A stretch of 64,000 nt of DNA, from positions 96,061 through 160,060 of the forward strand of contig UPYI01000009.1 of the NCBI GenBank assembly GCA_900538555.1, written 5' to 3'. Every line of letters begins with the position of its first letter. Position 1 is the first letter of the stretch. This stretch comes from an uncultured Porphyromonadaceae bacterium (GTDB lineage: Bacteria > Bacteroidota > Bacteroidia > Bacteroidales > Barnesiellaceae). Shown here in pieces: positions 16,841-25,683 of this stretch. The translations under genes were made by a program, and so were the position numbers. A model generated the notes under the pieces. It saw only the letters and a program-made list of their open reading frames with translations, did not search any database and was not told the origin of the DNA.

Positions 16841-16866
16841 TTTCGACTCCGCCATGCCCTCCAAAT

Positions 16867-16918
16867 TAAAGGGAGGGTCTCCTCTTGCCTATCGGCTTCG
16901 AGTCCACCCTCCCTTTTA
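16867..16918 (-). terminator. Terminator of the fimbria-like cluster
   Basis: TAAAGGGAGGGT and ACCCTCCCTTTTA form a long stem just past the stop of the last minus-strand lipoprotein gene, so it can end that operon; the A/T flanks make it usable in both directions. Confidence 0.75.
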
Positions 16919-16939
16919 GATTTATCGTTTATATCCTGC

Positions 16940-18820
16940 TTATTGGGTAACGACTTCCCATTTCAAATTACCACCATCGATGATTTCCTGATATCCGGAT
17001 GCCGGTTCATAAACGCTCCGGGTTACATGGTTGTAAGCCTTACCGCTGAACTTTCCTCCATTGACAATCACGCTACCGGATTCATAACCGGCATCGTTGT
17101 CGCCCGATACGACCGCACTGTTACCTTCGGCTAAACCGCCCGACCAATCATTGGCTCCTGAGAATTCCCCGCCATTAATCGTTACTTCCGCGCCGCTGCT
17201 GATATAAACCGGGTAGAATGCATCTCTTTTCCCCGGAGTGTTCTCCGTATAATATTTGCCGCCATTAATCACAGCCCTTGCGCCTTCCTCAACAGAAACG
17301 GCTCCTTGAATACCTTTCACCTCACAATCGTTGATTTCGATTTCCGAACCGAACAGACGCATAGCATAAGCCCAATTCCTACCGTTATTCGCATTTGTGG
17401 AGGTAGATTCGAAATAGCTGTTGATAAGCGTAACCTTTCCGGTATTGGCACCGCCGCGTCCCATTCCGCAGAGCGTAAACTCACCCGATACGATATGCGC
17501 ATCCTTTATCGTCACATTGGCATCGTTCCAATAGGATATGGCAGAAGAATTGTAGGGTTCAACAGTACTATGCCAATGGAATTGGGGATCATTGATCAGC
17601 GTAACGCCTTCGATCAAACAATCACCGCCTGTGACATGAATCAGCGATTTGTGTTTGTGATTATTCCCGTCGACAGTCAGCCCGCTATGGTCTTCTTGCG
17701 TATTGTCAAGAACACCTGTACCGATCAGGGTAATGCCGTTTTCTGCCGTAATCCGGTTCTCATTACCGAGTTGTACCGTTTTGTTTTCTTGAATTTCGAT
17801 CGTTTTATGCACCGAAAAAGTAAGCTCTTCGACCGTATTCTCCGAGAGATTGATATCGGATGCCACGCTGATGTTGGTCACCGTCGGATCGGACAAAGCC
17901 GCAATCAGTTCATCTGCATTGTCTACACTGACAATTACCGGAATATCGGGCGTTTCAAAACCCGGTTCGATCGTAACGGCAAACACACCCAGTTTAGTCA
18001 GCAGGTTACCCGAGACATTGGTGCGGTAGTTACGACGAATAGGAATGTTCTTGAAATCGTTGTTGGTCGTAATCTCGTTTTCGCCGTTCAGGAATGTAAT
18101 CGCGAAATCGGCAAGCGCAGCCTCTTCGACAGGTGCCCAGATGTAATCGACCGTAAGATCGCCCTCGGCACTGAGGACGTCGGCAGTATATTCCACCGGA
18201 GCTGTTGCCTCACCGACAAGCGCAGTCTTGGCATTGAACGAAGTCGGGAGAGCCTGGAACGCCACTTTCACCTGCGTAGGTTTCAACGCCTGATCGGGAA
18301 TAAGCGCGATGTCGTCGGTCTTCACATTCAATTGACCGAACGGACGGTGAAGCGAGATTCTTTCTGCAAACGCCCCGGTCACAGTATAATCGGTCAGCGT
18401 ACCGGTGAAAGCGTCGAACTCATCGTTATTACCGACATAGTTGCCTTTTACCGTAATGTTAGTCAGATCGCCCGTGTTGTAGTGGTTGTCTTCATTATTT
18501 GCCGAGCAGTCAGCCCAGAACACGAAATCATACGTCTGCGAAGCGACTAAACGAAGATTGAATGTCGCAGTATTCCCGGTTACGGTCGCTTTCTGCTGTT
18601 CTCCGTAGGGTTGTCCACCCCGATAAATTTGAAGCAGGCAACGGTCGATTTTCGTTCCGCCACCGAAATCATCTGCCGTAGCACGCATCGGTACCCCTGC
18701 CGGAATAGCTACGGTAATCGTTTGTGTTGTCGAGGAATCGACTACGAATGTCTCCTCCTGACAAGCCGAGAGAGTCAATACAAGACCCGCTGTCAATAAG
18801 AAAAACTTATTCATCCTCAT
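16940..18820 (-). CDS. Fimbria-like lipoprotein (DUF6562 type) fused to a beta-helix domain
   Basis: A 626-residue protein with a lipoprotein signal (LTLSAC, Cys20). Residues 25-300 resemble the FimB/Mfa2-like DUF6562 fold: CLLQIYRGG, YDFVFWAD near 115, and RPFGQLNVKTDD. From about 310 the sequence turns into repeated short strands (GVTLINDPQ, NVTIKDAHIVSG, GKVTLINSYF, EVTINGGEFSG), a right-handed parallel beta-helix of the pectin-lyase type. No lyase active-site residues are obvious, so binding or adhesion is more likely. It is last in a minus-strand cluster with two related lipoproteins and a DUF3575 protein. An alternative ATG lies 6 bp downstream. Confidence 0.8.
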   Translation of the reverse strand: MRMNKFFLLTAGLVLTLSACQEETFVVDSSTTQTITVAIPAGVPMRATADDFGGGTKIDRCLLQIYRGGQPYGEQQKATVTGNTATFNLRLVASQTYDFVFWADCSANNEDNHYNTGDLTNITVKGNYVGNNDEFDAFTGTLTDYTVTGAFAERISLHRPFGQLNVKTDDIALIPDQALKPTQVKVAFQALPTSFNAKTALVGEATAPVEYTADVLSAEGDLTVDYIWAPVEEAALADFAITFLNGENEITTNNDFKNIPIRRNYRTNVSGNLLTKLGVFAVTIEPGFETPDIPVIVSVDNADELIAALSDPTVTNISVASDINLSENTVEELTFSVHKTIEIQENKTVQLGNENRITAENGITLIGTGVLDNTQEDHSGLTVDGNNHKHKSLIHVTGGDCLIEGVTLINDPQFHWHSTVEPYNSSAISYWNDANVTIKDAHIVSGEFTLCGMGRGGANTGKVTLINSYFESTSTNANNGRNWAYAMRLFGSEIEINDCEVKGIQGAVSVEEGARAVINGGKYYTENTPGKRDAFYPVYISSGAEVTINGGEFSGANDWSGGLAEGNSAVVSGDNDAGYESGSVIVNGGKFSGKAYNHVTRSVYEPASGYQEIIDGGNLKWEVVTQ

Positions 18821-18935
18821 AATAACATAGATTTTAGTTAATATTTATAATCTAATTAAAAATCTCATTTATCAGGGCAATACCGGTTGGCATATACACA
18901 ATACCGGAATTTCATTATATTATATTATATTCCAC

Positions 18936-19721
18936 TCATTCGAACGTTGCCTGTATATTGGTTCTGAAATTCGGTTGCAACGGCACTGCATCGAGCCCTT
19001 TGGTCACCGTTCCTCTGTCATCGCTCACCGTAACCGTCACACCCACAGGTGTATCGGCATCGGAAGGTACGAACAGAAAATCTTCACAAACGACAGCAGA
19101 TCCGGCAACGACAGACGGATACGATAGCGTTATCTCCTCCGGAACGGAACTCTCTCCGCTCGCCACGTCGTAACAGGTCGGGGCATTGCGATAGACAACC
19201 GAAACCGTTTTATCTCCAATGGCGAACTCCGAGGTATTCTGTACGGTCAGTTTTGCCAACGGACGCACAAGCGTGACCGGTATTCCGCCGCCATTCCATG
19301 TCACCCCGGTTTTGACGCAGGCAAAGGCATCGCGGTCGTCTGCGACAGAAGTAGTGCGATTTACGGTAACACGGCGCAGATCGGTGGTCGTATAATGCCC
19401 CTTGCCATAATCTGCCCAAAACAAGAAATCATAGTCGCCCGGCACCAACCGGATTTCGATCGTCGCTGCGGCAAGCGATCCGTTCGCGGTCGTGTGCAAT
19501 ACACAACGGGGATTGGCATCGCGCGTCCAGGCTTCGCAGGTATAGACCAGCATCGCATCTCCATTTGCCCGGGTCACTTTCTTCGGGGCGGGCGTACTCT
19601 CCAATGCGCTTTCGGAACGCAACGAGATCACCCCGCATACCGGTATCGGAGCGGGTTCCGTATCCGTGCCGCAACCGGCAAGAACGGCAAGTGCAAGAAA
19701 CAGGAAGTATATCTTTTTCAT
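18936..19721 (-). CDS. Fimbria-like lipoprotein (DUF6562 type)
   Basis: A 261-residue lipoprotein, signal MKKIYFLFLALAVLAGC. It carries the same landmarks as its neighbours: a cytosine-poor strand region TIEIRLVPGDYDFLFWADYG, a middle DDRDAFACVKTG and VTLVRPLAKLTVQN. In Porphyromonas-type fimbriae, proteins of this group anchor or cap the fibre at the outer membrane. It is shorter than the first lipoprotein and has no beta-helix. It lies 12 bp after the lipoprotein gene upstream, so both are in one operon. The 115-bp gap before the following gene contains a CCGGTATTG direct repeat and may separate expression. Confidence 0.75.
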   Translation of the reverse strand: MKKIYFLFLALAVLAGCGTDTEPAPIPVCGVISLRSESALESTPAPKKVTRANGDAMLVYTCEAWTRDANPRCVLHTTANGSLAAATIEIRLVPGDYDFLFWADYGKGHYTTTDLRRVTVNRTTSVADDRDAFACVKTGVTWNGGGIPVTLVRPLAKLTVQNTSEFAIGDKTVSVVYRNAPTCYDVASGESSVPEEITLSYPSVVAGSAVVCEDFLFVPSDADTPVGVTVTVSDDRGTVTKGLDAVPLQPNFRTNIQATFE

Positions 19722-19733
19722 TCCAATATCGTT

Positions 19734-20768
19734 TTAGTCGGGGATTACAATGTTGATTTCGCCGTCGAACCCGGGAGAAATACTAATACCGGGAGCATAA
19801 TCGCCTGTAAGGAACTCGTCACGGATCGTCGTCAGTTTGCCCCGCACGATCGGGACATCGATACCGCCGATCTCGTTGATCAGGTTGCCTTCGCCGTCGC
19901 GTATGACCAGATTGACTTTCACCGCCGACTCCGAACCATTGACAAAGACATAGTCGCTGGCAAGATGAGCCTCTTTATCGGAAAGCGGTTTCATGGTACA
20001 ACCGAACGACATTCCCATACGGGCATCATTGGGTTTGTCCGTATAAGCATTGAAACCCGAAGGGAAATAACCGGCATACTCTACCTGCACCCGGATCGTC
20101 GAGAGATCGGAGGGGCGCGTCAGCCAGTCTCCGGTTACAGCGCCAGCCCTCGATTGCCTTGCCGCCACTTCGTCGAGAAAACGGTCGATATCGGTCGTAA
20201 CAAACCGGATCTTTGCCATCGGACGTTGGAGCGTGACTGTTGCATCCGCCGTCTCGTTCCAGCGATCCCTGTATTTTCTAAGATCGATCTCCTGCCGGGC
20301 AACATAGGCATCCTTATGATCCTCATCGCCGATATAATCCGCTGTCGCAGGAACAGCAATCGACGAAAGGGAATTCACGACATAATACTTGTCGTCCGTC
20401 GAACCTTTGTCCACGTAATCCATCCATACCACAACATGGTAACGGGCGGCATGAAGTGCCAATGAGGTACGAATCGTATGCAGTCCGTCCGATGCCGGCT
20501 CGCAGGTCAGCACCCGCTGTTCCACAGGCTCTCCGGCTATCTCATCACGAAATACCTCGACGAACCAGCGAACATCGTGCATGTCGGCTTCTGCCGTACC
20601 GGAACGAGCCGGAACATAAGGTTCTATCTTCGGGTCGATTGTAAAAGTCAGATTCAGATTGACCAACGTAGGATCGACACCTCCGTTCTCCGGATATTCC
20701 AATATGGACCCGCACCCCGTCAATACGAGGACGAGCAAGCCGGCGATATATATTGTCGTTCTTTTCAT
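19734..20768 (-). CDS. FimB/Mfa2-like lipoprotein
   Basis: A 344-residue lipoprotein, signal MKRTTIYIAGLLVLVLTGC. The start at 20768 is preceded by GGAGGAGC-type ribosome-binding sequence; a longer reading (20834) would overlap the DUF3575 gene and spoil the signal peptide. The body has YHVVVWMDYVDKG and VTLQRPMAKIRFVTTD, parallel to the FWADY and RP motifs of the other two lipoproteins. It follows the DUF3575 gene by 14 bp. Role as fimbrial anchor or assembly factor is inferred from the family. Confidence 0.78.
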   Translation of the reverse strand: MKRTTIYIAGLLVLVLTGCGSILEYPENGGVDPTLVNLNLTFTIDPKIEPYVPARSGTAEADMHDVRWFVEVFRDEIAGEPVEQRVLTCEPASDGLHTIRTSLALHAARYHVVVWMDYVDKGSTDDKYYVVNSLSSIAVPATADYIGDEDHKDAYVARQEIDLRKYRDRWNETADATVTLQRPMAKIRFVTTDIDRFLDEVAARQSRAGAVTGDWLTRPSDLSTIRVQVEYAGYFPSGFNAYTDKPNDARMGMSFGCTMKPLSDKEAHLASDYVFVNGSESAVKVNLVIRDGEGNLINEIGGIDVPIVRGKLTTIRDEFLTGDYAPGISISPGFDGEINIVIPD

Positions 20769-20782
20769 TTTCCGCTCCTCCT

Positions 20783-22021
20783 CTATTTTCCAAAACGATA
20801 AATCAGACTGACACCCGCTTTCGTCAAGCCCCAATAGTTGTATGTCAAACCCTTCTCGAACCGGGCTCCATTCGAGATGTTATAAAAGGTGTCGTATTTC
20901 GTATAGACATATCCCGCCCCGATAGTAAACTCCGCTGCCCAATGGCGGGAGAAAGGCAACATATAACCGTAGCTAAGCCCCGCACCATAGAAACCGTCGG
21001 GCGACTGATAACGGTTACGGTCGTTCACTGCAATATTGAAAATACCGGCATGAAGATGTACTCCGAAGAAATGTCCTTTCATCGGAGTTTTCAGCCAATA
21101 ACGGAACTCAGGCTGAACGACGAAAAAGCGCAGATGATAATTTTTCGCCACTGTGTAGGGAGAATAAACAACCGGCAGATCGATCGAATAGTGATCGCCG
21201 AAACTATACTCTACACCGATATTGGCAACCGTGGCTGCCCAATAAAGCAAATTGGTCTTGATCGCCCACGGGTAGCGCGGTTGAACAGGAACGGACGGCT
21301 GCCCTTCCACAACCTCAGGGCGCAGAGAATCTGCCGGCATCTCGCTTTGCGACGGCTCATCCTTTATCGTCCCGGATTGCGGCAGTTCCTCCTGCAAATC
21401 GGGATGCAACGATTCCGGCTCGGCTGGCGGCAACTCCTGTTCCGGGGCGGCTGTTATTTCCGGGGCGGAAGGCTGCACCACGTTACACAATGAATCTGCC
21501 GGCTCGGCACCGACCTCCGGTTGAACATTTTGCGGTGTGACCGGTTTCGGATTCCGGGGGAGACAGACCAATGCAGTCACATCCGACATTCCATGCCACA
21601 TCTGAGCCTCATTCGTTGTCCGGAAATGATCTTCTTTCAGCCCCTCATAAACGATGAGATACGACTTGACCTGATTACTCCGGTTCTTCGCCGCCGCAAG
21701 ATTTTCCGGTAACGAATCGTACGAAGAGCAGAATCCCATAACACCCAATTCGACTTCTCCGGTTACAATCAAAGGTTTAATTTCCCGGACCAGTTGCGTA
21801 AGGGAATCGATCGACGCAACGTTTCCCTTATAGTCAGCCCAAAACATAAGCCGCTTCGGAGCGAAACGGAAAACAATCGTATCTTGTTTGTCAATCGGGA
21901 TATTCGTATTCTGTGCCACGGTTGCAAAACCGCACAATAGGACACACAGAAAAACAACCGTTCGGATCGGTTTCAGAGACCGTCCGGAATAGGATAATAT
22001 GTTTTTGTCCAAATAAGCCAT
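20783..22021 (-). CDS. DUF3575 outer-membrane protein of fimbria-like cluster
   Basis: A 412-residue protein with a signal peptide ending FATVAQ. Its middle (about residues 40-150) holds FAPKRLMFWADYKGN and an OmpA-like GFCSSYDSLPENLAAAKNRS segment; a Pro/Glu-rich linker (about 175-240) leads to a C-terminal beta-barrel of the DUF3575 type (WAIKTNLLYWAATVANIGVE to the closing YRFGK). It probably sits in the outer membrane and helps place the lipoproteins of the cluster. The ATG at 22096 overlaps the promoter box, so 22021 is the start. First gene of the operon. Confidence 0.8.
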   Translation of the reverse strand: MAYLDKNILSYSGRSLKPIRTVVFLCVLLCGFATVAQNTNIPIDKQDTIVFRFAPKRLMFWADYKGNVASIDSLTQLVREIKPLIVTGEVELGVMGFCSSYDSLPENLAAAKNRSNQVKSYLIVYEGLKEDHFRTTNEAQMWHGMSDVTALVCLPRNPKPVTPQNVQPEVGAEPADSLCNVVQPSAPEITAAPEQELPPAEPESLHPDLQEELPQSGTIKDEPSQSEMPADSLRPEVVEGQPSVPVQPRYPWAIKTNLLYWAATVANIGVEYSFGDHYSIDLPVVYSPYTVAKNYHLRFFVVQPEFRYWLKTPMKGHFFGVHLHAGIFNIAVNDRNRYQSPDGFYGAGLSYGYMLPFSRHWAAEFTIGAGYVYTKYDTFYNISNGARFEKGLTYNYWGLTKAGVSLIYRFGK

Positions 22022-22095
22022 CCGCCTCAGTAGATTTTTACCCAAACAGACGAGCCATATCTTCGTCCGCTTCGATAGTGTGTTTTTCACATTCA

Positions 22096-22103
22096 CAAAT
22101 ATA
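22096..22103 (-). promoter_or_regulatory. Promoter of the fimbria-like cluster
   Basis: TATATTTG on the minus strand matches TAnnTTTG, about 75 bp before the DUF3575 start codon. From here to 22376 the DNA is very AT-rich and shows no gene. Confidence 0.65.
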
Positions 22104-22394
22104 ATAATTTATTCGATCTTTTTACATGTTTATTATTTGTTTTTTTATAATAATATTATTACCATTCACACTTTCAAAGAGATTTCAAAGCAAAACGCTA
22201 ATAGAACAACTTCTATTCGTGTTTTCATCCAAGTGCTCCGATCGGAAAGCGACAAAATATTTTTATATTTTTTGAATCATTCATCCAAATCGACCGATAA
22301 TATCACACAATAAAGGTGCTAATCTATTCCTCCACAGGCAAATCGACTGAAAAAAAAACAGGAACAAACGACTCGTTTATTCCCTGACACCACT

Positions 22395-22608
22395 TTTTCT
22401 CGCCTCGGCATAACTCGAACAAGTTCGGTTCTGCTCTCGGCTTATCAAAAAGTTCATTGTCATGCACCTTTTCTCGCCTCGGCATAGCCTGAACAGGTTC
22501 GGCTCTGCTCTCGGCTTATCGAAAACGTTCATATCCATGCACCTTTTCTCGCCTCGGCATAGCCTGAACAAGTTCGGCTCTGCTCTCGGCTTATCGAAAA
22601 CGTTCATT
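22395..22608 (+). repeat. Three tandem 74-75 bp units of the dispersed palindromic repeat
   Basis: Units start at 22395, 22469 and 22544. Each reads TTTTCTCGCCTCGGCATA, palindrome (CGAAC-AA-GTTCG or CTGAAC-nn-GTTCGG), GCTCTGCTCTCGGC and TTATCgAAAA. This is the best-preserved array of the family, in the opposite orientation to the array at 15991. A chance open frame through the units is not a gene. Confidence 0.9.
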
Positions 22609-22636
22609 ATCAATCTGCGGCACATCCGAAATTCTA

Positions 22637-22681
22637 CAAAAAAATGCAGGGCAACCGATCGATAGATGGTTGCCCTGCATT
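22637..22681 (-). terminator. Terminator of tRNA-Arg
   Basis: On the minus strand AATGCAGGGCAACC and GGTTGCCCTGCATT form a 14-bp stem followed by seven T. Confidence 0.95.
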
Positions 22682-22684
22682 CGG

Positions 22685-22758
22685 TGATCGAGTTGGGATT
22701 CGAACCCAAGACCCACAGCTTAGAAGGCTGTTGCTCTATCCAGCTGAGCTACTCGACC
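22685..22758 (-). tRNA. tRNA-Arg (TCT)
   Basis: On the minus strand the acceptor GGTCGAG pairs with CTCGATC (one G-U), the D arm is GCTCAGCTGGATAGAGC, the anticodon arm ACAGC-CTTCTAA-GCTGT gives TCT, and the T arm is TTGGG-TTCGAAT-CCCAA. CCA is not encoded. A TACCTTTG promoter box lies 24 bp upstream. Confidence 0.97.
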
Positions 22759-22781
22759 TGCCTTTGGCTTAAAAAGCGAGG

Positions 22782-22789
22782 CAAAGGTA
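22782..22789 (-). promoter_or_regulatory. Promoter of tRNA-Arg
   Basis: TACCTTTG on the minus strand, the same box as at tRNA-fMet. Confidence 0.75.
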
Positions 22790-22955
22790 CGCCTTATTTA
22801 TGAATTTCACAAATATATTTTTCAGATTTCACACAAATCATTTCAAAAAGCACTACAAAAAACGTCATGATATCCGACACTTTCTTCTTAGGCGAAGGTA
22901 ACAGACGGCATCGGCTCGTTACCCGTCTTACATGTTTTTTCAAATTCAGGCAGCC

Positions 22956-23015
22956 GCTCTCGCCGGAGAATAGCTCAAACAGATTCTGTTCTACTCTCAG
23001 ATCTTATCGAAAACA
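22956..23015 (+). repeat. Dispersed palindromic repeat, degenerate unit
   Basis: CTCTCGCCGGAGAATAGCTCAAAC...GTTCTACTCTCAGATCTTATCGAAAAC follows the unit order of 22395 with many changes; the central palindrome is partly lost. It lies between tamL and tRNA-Arg. No gene is seen in 22790-23042. Confidence 0.55.
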
Positions 23016-23042
23016 GGTAAAGGGAAGAACGGTCGGTAGCGG

Positions 23043-25367
23043 TTAGAACGGATAACCGATCGTGAAATGAAATGCGGCATCGCGATTGAACCGAGGCTGT
23101 TTCAGCACCCAATGTTTCGCCCCCTCCGCCGGATTATAGGCTTTCATACCCAGATCGAACCGCAACAGGAAGTAGTTGAAATCGAGACGAAGTCCCAAGC
23201 CGTATGCCAAAGCAATCTCTTTGTAAAAACGATTGATATCGAACGAGCCTCCGGGCTGATTCTCATATTCCTTTATCGTCCAGATATTTCCGGCATCGAC
23301 AAACAATGCGAGTTCGAATTTCCAGAACAGCCGCGTCCGGTATTCGGCATTCAGGTCAAGACGTATATCACCGCACTGAACGGCAAAACTGCGTGCCATA
23401 TTGCCGCCTGCGAACTTACCCGGTCCCAACGACCTGACCGACCAACCCCGCACACTATTCGCACCGCCCGAGTAAAAACGTTTCTCAAACGGAAGAATGT
23501 CGGAATTGCTATACGGTACACCAGCACCCATACCCACGTGCAATGCCAATGCACTGCGTTCGCCGATGCGATGGGTAAAACTATAATCAAAGTTCACTTT
23601 GGCATACTGCGAATAACGGATATTGAATATGTTGTACCCGCCATCGCTTTCGGGTTTCAGGAACAGATGCGATATGCCGTCCAACAGGTTGCCCGCCACC
23701 TCGGCAGCGATACGGAACGCATAGACATTCTGCTTACGGGTGGAGAAACTGGCGTTCGAAACCGAATAGTTGTAACCGAGGCGCATGATGAAGTGATCTT
23801 CATAACTATACCTCAGCATCGGGTTCTTTTCATTATCCACAATCTGATCCCAAAAATCTTTGGTGCGATACGGCAAATAGACGTAATTGATATCCAGCAA
23901 GTCGAATGTATGACGGCTCTGGTGCGGTCCCCGGTTCGAGGTCCACTTATATTTCCATACCGCACCGGCAATCATACGGGTGTATTCGGGGCGTTGTTGG
24001 AAATTCAACGAAACATTATATTCGGTCGTCGCTTTCAGCCTTCGTCGGAAATCCGTACGTAAGAACGGGAACAGAAAGCGAGGAAACGACAGCCCCACTT
24101 CTCCGCCCACTTCGGTGTAATGGTCGTTGATAAAGTTGGAAAGATCGCCCGATATGGTTTCGTACGCCCCCCTTACCTTCAACGACAGGATCTCCGAACC
24201 GCGGAATATATTGCGATGCTGATACGAAGCACCGACAGCAAAACCGAGGTCACCCTCCGAGTTCGTACCCTCCAATTCCAAAGAGACCGTATGCACCTTG
24301 CCCTCGTTCAGCAACACATAGCAGTCGAGCGCATACATGCCGTCTTTCATCTCCTGCGTAGGCGAAAAACGGATATTGACATACTTAATATACTGCAACC
24401 GGTTGAAAGCCGTATAGGTGTTATCTACGTTCCGGCTGTTGAAACGTGCACCCGGCGTAAGGAAACAGTTCTCGATCAACGGCTCTTTCCGGATATTACG
24501 GTGCGGGCCGTAAACAATATGGAATCCCTTATACATCTCCACGCTGTCGGCATTCTGTTTGTTTTCTTCGAAACGCAACGGATCGTACCCCACCATCAAA
24601 TAAACATCACGCACATAATACGGCGTGTACGGAGCGTACGCAATCGTATCGTTCGCCGGAGGCGGATTGAGACGCAAGGTCAAGTCTACCTCTTTCGCCC
24701 CTTTCACCGTATCAGCCTGATAAGAGATATACTCTTTATTAAAGGCATAATAACCCTCGCGGCGTAACGATTCCAAAATCCGCTGCCGCTCTTTATCCAA
24801 TACCGTGCGGTCGAGAGCAGCGCCCTGACGCAAAAGGGAAGATACCGTATCCCGGAATATCAGTTCGCGGATCCGGTCGTGCGAGATGTCATACGAAAGC
24901 GTGGATATGCGGTGCGGTTTCCGCTTATTCACCCAATAGGTAACCGCCATACGTTTCTTTCGGGGAACTGTATCTACAAACACTTCCGCATCCATATATC
25001 CCTTGTTGTTCAACGCTTTCTCAATCTGCGAACGCGACATCTCCGTAAGCATCGGATCATAGATCACCGGCGGCATTCCCGACCGGCGCAACCAGCGGTT
25101 CACCCATTTCGTCGTATCGCTGCCCGACAGATTGTAGACACCCAGTTGGAAGCGGAACATCCAAAGCATCCGGCGGTTGGGTGTCTGCCGGATATACGGC
25201 TTCAACTCCGAAGCCTTTACCTCTTTGGATCCGTCTTCGAACCGCACTTTGACTTTGTTCAACAGATAGTCGCCTTCCGGCACATAGCGGGTGGGACTAC
25301 AAGATGCCAGCAGACAGGCTCCTATAATCAATATCCATATATATAAACGGCATTTATATCCGGACAT
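23043..25367 (-). CDS. tamL: Translocation and assembly module lipoprotein TamL (BamA/TamA-like)
   Basis: A 774-residue protein with a lipoprotein signal (LLASC, then SPTRYVPEGDYLL). It has N-terminal POTRA-like repeats (about residues 35-330) and a C-terminal Omp85 barrel (about 400-774) with GGANSVRGWSVRSLGPG, the lid-lock loop with its RGW motif, and a final aromatic strand ending GYPF. TamL is the lipidated Bacteroidota version of TamA and works with TamB in moving lipid or protein to the outer membrane. No TamB gene lies beside it; the gene downstream is tRNA-Arg. Confidence 0.93.
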   Translation of the reverse strand: MSGYKCRLYIWILIIGACLLASCSPTRYVPEGDYLLNKVKVRFEDGSKEVKASELKPYIRQTPNRRMLWMFRFQLGVYNLSGSDTTKWVNRWLRRSGMPPVIYDPMLTEMSRSQIEKALNNKGYMDAEVFVDTVPRKKRMAVTYWVNKRKPHRISTLSYDISHDRIRELIFRDTVSSLLRQGAALDRTVLDKERQRILESLRREGYYAFNKEYISYQADTVKGAKEVDLTLRLNPPPANDTIAYAPYTPYYVRDVYLMVGYDPLRFEENKQNADSVEMYKGFHIVYGPHRNIRKEPLIENCFLTPGARFNSRNVDNTYTAFNRLQYIKYVNIRFSPTQEMKDGMYALDCYVLLNEGKVHTVSLELEGTNSEGDLGFAVGASYQHRNIFRGSEILSLKVRGAYETISGDLSNFINDHYTEVGGEVGLSFPRFLFPFLRTDFRRRLKATTEYNVSLNFQQRPEYTRMIAGAVWKYKWTSNRGPHQSRHTFDLLDINYVYLPYRTKDFWDQIVDNEKNPMLRYSYEDHFIMRLGYNYSVSNASFSTRKQNVYAFRIAAEVAGNLLDGISHLFLKPESDGGYNIFNIRYSQYAKVNFDYSFTHRIGERSALALHVGMGAGVPYSNSDILPFEKRFYSGGANSVRGWSVRSLGPGKFAGGNMARSFAVQCGDIRLDLNAEYRTRLFWKFELALFVDAGNIWTIKEYENQPGGSFDINRFYKEIALAYGLGLRLDFNYFLLRFDLGMKAYNPAEGAKHWVLKQPRFNRDAAFHFTIGYPF

Positions 25368-25394
25368 CCTCTTCTATCGGTAGTTGATAAACGA

Positions 25395-25402
25395 CAAAGT
25401 TA
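25395..25402 (-). promoter_or_regulatory. Promoter of tamL
   Basis: TAACTTTG on the minus strand matches TAnnTTTG, 27 bp before the tamL ATG. Confidence 0.65.
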
Positions 25403-25618
25403 ATGATTAATTCGACATAATTCCGACCGTTCCGTCAAAAAGCAAGATAAAGAAGCGTTAAATTAACGGATACAGAACGAAACAGGATTCAAGACCACAT
25501 CTCCCTGCCCCGTTTGTTATCCTCCGGAATCAAGCTCCTTGCCCATCTCTCCGGCTTAAAAGTTTACAAAAAACAAAGCCCGGTATCCGATAACGGCGAA
25601 AAAACTCGTATCTTGCAC

Positions 25619-25669
25619 AACAAATTTCAACCGGACTTGTCCGAGTTATGCCGAGGCGAGAAAAGGCTT
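25619..25669 (-). repeat. Dispersed palindromic repeat, partial unit in a 5' leader
   Basis: CCGGAC-TT-GTCCGAG, then TTATGCCGAGGCGAGAAAAGG, the right half of the unit with its own palindrome. It lies just before the thioesterase gene and would be in its leader. A weak promoter-like TATCTTGC stands at 25609. The rest of 25368-25618 holds only the tamL promoter. Confidence 0.7.
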
Positions 25670-25683
25670 ATAAAAATAACGAT

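Noticed and set aside
22377..22709. A 110-codon minus-strand frame with an internal protein repeat
   Set aside because: It is the tandem DNA repeat read in one frame, and it runs into the terminator and tRNA-Arg.
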